A DNA stretch of 64,000 bases from Lamellibrachia satsuma (lineage: Eukaryota > Annelida > Polychaeta > Sabellida > Siboglinidae), in the NCBI GenBank assembly GCA_033239005.1, contig BSQZ01000006.1, positions 12,179,162 through 12,243,161 on the forward strand. Reading direction: 5' to 3'. Shown piece by piece: positions 26,345-64,000 of the stretch. Every line of letters starts with the position of its first letter. Position 1 is the stretch's first letter. Both the position numbers and the translations under genes were made by a program. The notes beneath the pieces are model-generated. The model searched no databases and had not been told where the DNA came from. It was given only the letters and a program-made list of their open reading frames with translations.

Positions 26345-26482
26345 CATGCCCGTCCTCTTGGGGGGAGTGGTCAGGGTTGGAGCAAACCCTCTTTTTGAGA
26401 TAATTTGGTTTAACTGTAAACACTTTCAGAAATCATCCCAGGCTGATTGTGTACGCCCCCCCCCCCCCGAGGACCGGCCTAC
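26345..26482. mobile_element. Possible small MITE
   Basis: GCCCGTCCTCTTGGGGGG at the left and the complement of CCCCCCCCGAGGACCGGC at the right form inverted ends about 137 bp apart. No target duplication found. The C run lowers confidence. 26,483-27,150 has nothing recognised. Confidence 0.4.
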
Positions 26483-27151
26483 TATGTGACAGACTGAACT
26501 GATATATGTAAAATATGACAGAGAAACACTACTATGGACAACATAGACAGCACAAGAAAGTGTATTTGTTTACAGGCATACATTCTTTTCACATGCAAAC
26601 ACCGCATATTTACCCAAACTGTTTGGATAAATATGCAGTGTTTGAAACTCTTCTTCCGTCTAGATATATTGCTGGCAAAGCACCGTCGTTGCTATCTGCT
26701 GAATCTGGTGACAGAGGCGATGATACCATGGTGCAGTGCGACGGAGCGATGAAATAGAGCGACGCTATAGTGATGCAGTAGTGTCATCGCTCCATCGCTT
26801 TGCCAAATTTAGCACACAAAAACTATGGCCCTTCTCGGCCACCATAAGATAGTCATTGCTGAAGACGGTGTGGTCTGAAAACGCCAAAGAAAATACTACC
26901 CCAAATGAATAATAGTGCGTGTATCAGTGTAAGTTGCAACTCCCCGTTGCATCCGATTACGACAGCACGTGACAAATCCATATGTAAAGCAGCCACATTG
27001 CTCCCGTTTGAAAAACAAAACAAAAATTGTTGCTATTTCCATCTAGTAATTAAATAAAATTGCAAATTTGTGTGAGAGTACTGCATTCATGACCCACATT
27101 TCATGTTTCCTTCCCACATTAAGCATTCTACAACAAATAAAACCTAAGTAA

Positions 27152-27931
27152 TTACCACAAAATAATGCCATTTACCACGGTTGATTTATACGACAAAAGC
27201 AGTAACGTTCTCTCAACGTCTCCTTGTCCTCGTAGTCTTCTCCACTCGTTTCTCGACCTTCTCCTCATTGGCGACATTCGACTGTCACGTGTCAAGCTGT
27301 CGTGAGTATCGCCAGTTGAATACTCATCGTTGACATCGTCAGATATAACAGCAACTACATAGTTGGTTGTTTTGTCTACAATACAACTCTGAAGAGTACC
27401 ACAAGTTAAATACTCACTTATTACCGACACTGCAAGACAAAGAACAACTACACAGTCATACATGGGTCTCTCGCTATAAGGACTCCCGATGTAAGAAAAA
27501 ACGTTGAAATCCCCGATGTCGGCCTGCACTGGTGTATGTACCCATGGACATAAAGCACATCGGACATAAGGAGACAGTCCAAATGTGTTCCTTATAGCGA
27601 GAGTCCGCTGTAGTGTGTTGTTTTGTCTACCCTTATCGACCAACGGTACACCTTCATATGCAGATCCACTGCGTAACGTCTACAGCAATACATCTTCATA
27701 ACAGAGTGGTGGACATTACAACAGCCGCGCTGATACACCGTGTAACGTCTGCAGCATATACGTCGTATGCTGCCGGAACTAGCCTGCCACAGCAGACTAT
27801 GTGAAGGTGAAACTGGCTGTAAACTGACGTGATCGTACCAGCATGGCACCACCCAGAACGGCCTTTCGTCGTCTTATTTGAAATAGCTTGGTGAAGCCAG
27901 TAGGTGAACCTGACGTTCTTCTGCGCGGCAC
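27152..27931 (-). other. Region downstream of the smg1 stop, probable 3' UTR
   Basis: 780 bp following the smg1 stop. I saw no clear AATAAA in transcript orientation close to the stop, so the cleavage site is not placed. A 150-bp pogo/Tigger-like MITE begins about 320 bp after the stop and may lie in the mature 3' UTR. A 163-codon open frame (27,152-27,643) runs across the MITE, shows no domain and is probably chance. Confidence 0.4.
27461..27610. mobile_element. Tc1/mariner-superfamily MITE (pogo/Tigger-like ends)
   Basis: Inverted ends share CTCTCGCTATAAGGA exactly (left 27,467-27,481, complement near 27,590-27,604), and the similarity extends to CA at both tips. Each tip is flanked by TA, the target duplication of this superfamily. 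CTCTCGCTATAA-type ends are typical of pogo/Tigger elements. No coding capacity in 150 bp. Confidence 0.7.
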
Positions 27932-63766
<35,835 letters not shown>

Positions 63767-64000
63767 CTGATCACGCACAACATACAGTCATGGTCATTTT
63801 ATTAAATTTATTACTTTATTTATCAAAATTAGTAGATCTTACAACTAACACAACAACATTAATAATAACAGTAATTAGATAGAAGTATATTTATTTATAA
63901 CCTTTATTACCACAGCACAACATTACCACAAACTTTCTGATTGGTGTTTACATATGGTGCTCTAAATTTTAAGGTAGCACCAAATTTAAACCTGAAAAAT

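Noticed and set aside
27152..27643. 163-codon frame downstream of smg1
   Set aside because: Crosses a MITE, has no domain and lies in the probable 3' UTR; chance frame.

Overview
The window is from an animal nuclear genome, most likely a marine invertebrate; the phylum cannot be fixed from the sequence alone. Evidence: a split metazoan gene with GT-AG introns, four kinds of non-LTR retrotransposon (L2-like, CR1-like with an SGNH-esterase ORF1, RTE/jockey-like), DNA-transposon relics (piggyBac, Tc1/mariner, hAT, pogo/Tigger-like), tRNA-type SINEs, and very many TA, TG and TGCG microsatellites and minisatellites. No bacterial operon, CRISPR array, rRNA or intact tRNA gene was seen.

Right half (27.9-63.8 kb, minus strand): the 3' part of the gene for SMG1, the PIKK-family kinase of nonsense-mediated mRNA decay (NMD). 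I reconstructed 25 coding exons whose splice phases all join, encoding about 1,142 residues. They run from just after the kinase domain, through the long C-terminal insertion, to the FATC domain that ends ...LYEGWTPWV and a stop. The kinase core and everything N-terminal lie beyond the right edge. The introns carry a nearly complete but dead CR1 element (45.0-49.1 kb), a 5'-truncated CR1 (39.3-40.5 kb), hAT and mariner-type MITEs with recognisable target-site duplications, a 350-bp foldback element, SINEs and several minisatellites. At two introns the 3' splice site itself lies inside a tandem repeat: 10 x 67 bp before exon 12 and 2 x 39 bp before exon 19. Each extra acceptor would add an in-frame stop, so mis-splicing of this NMD gene would make NMD substrates.

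Left half (1-27.4 kb): mostly a transposon graveyard. The only host-like coding sequence is one exon of a class A GPCR (TM1-TM2, 2,118-2,489, minus strand). The rest holds an RTE-like fragment between two TA tracts (0.1-0.7 kb), a 24-bp minisatellite of about 45 units (3.9-5.0 kb), a Tc1-like transposase relic (6.7-7.0 kb), an L2 element with an internal 82-bp tandem array (8.9-11.7 kb), a 5-kb inverted-repeat structure that contains an L2 interrupted by a CR1 (12.8-17.9 kb), further L2, CR1 and RTE tails (18.7-21.4 kb), a non-LTR endonuclease relic (22.2-22.7 kb) and a piggyBac transposase relic (23.3-24.1 kb).

I found no multi-gene system. The most unusual feature is the arrayed splice acceptors in smg1. 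The long inverted repeat and the minisatellite born inside a reverse-transcriptase gene come next.
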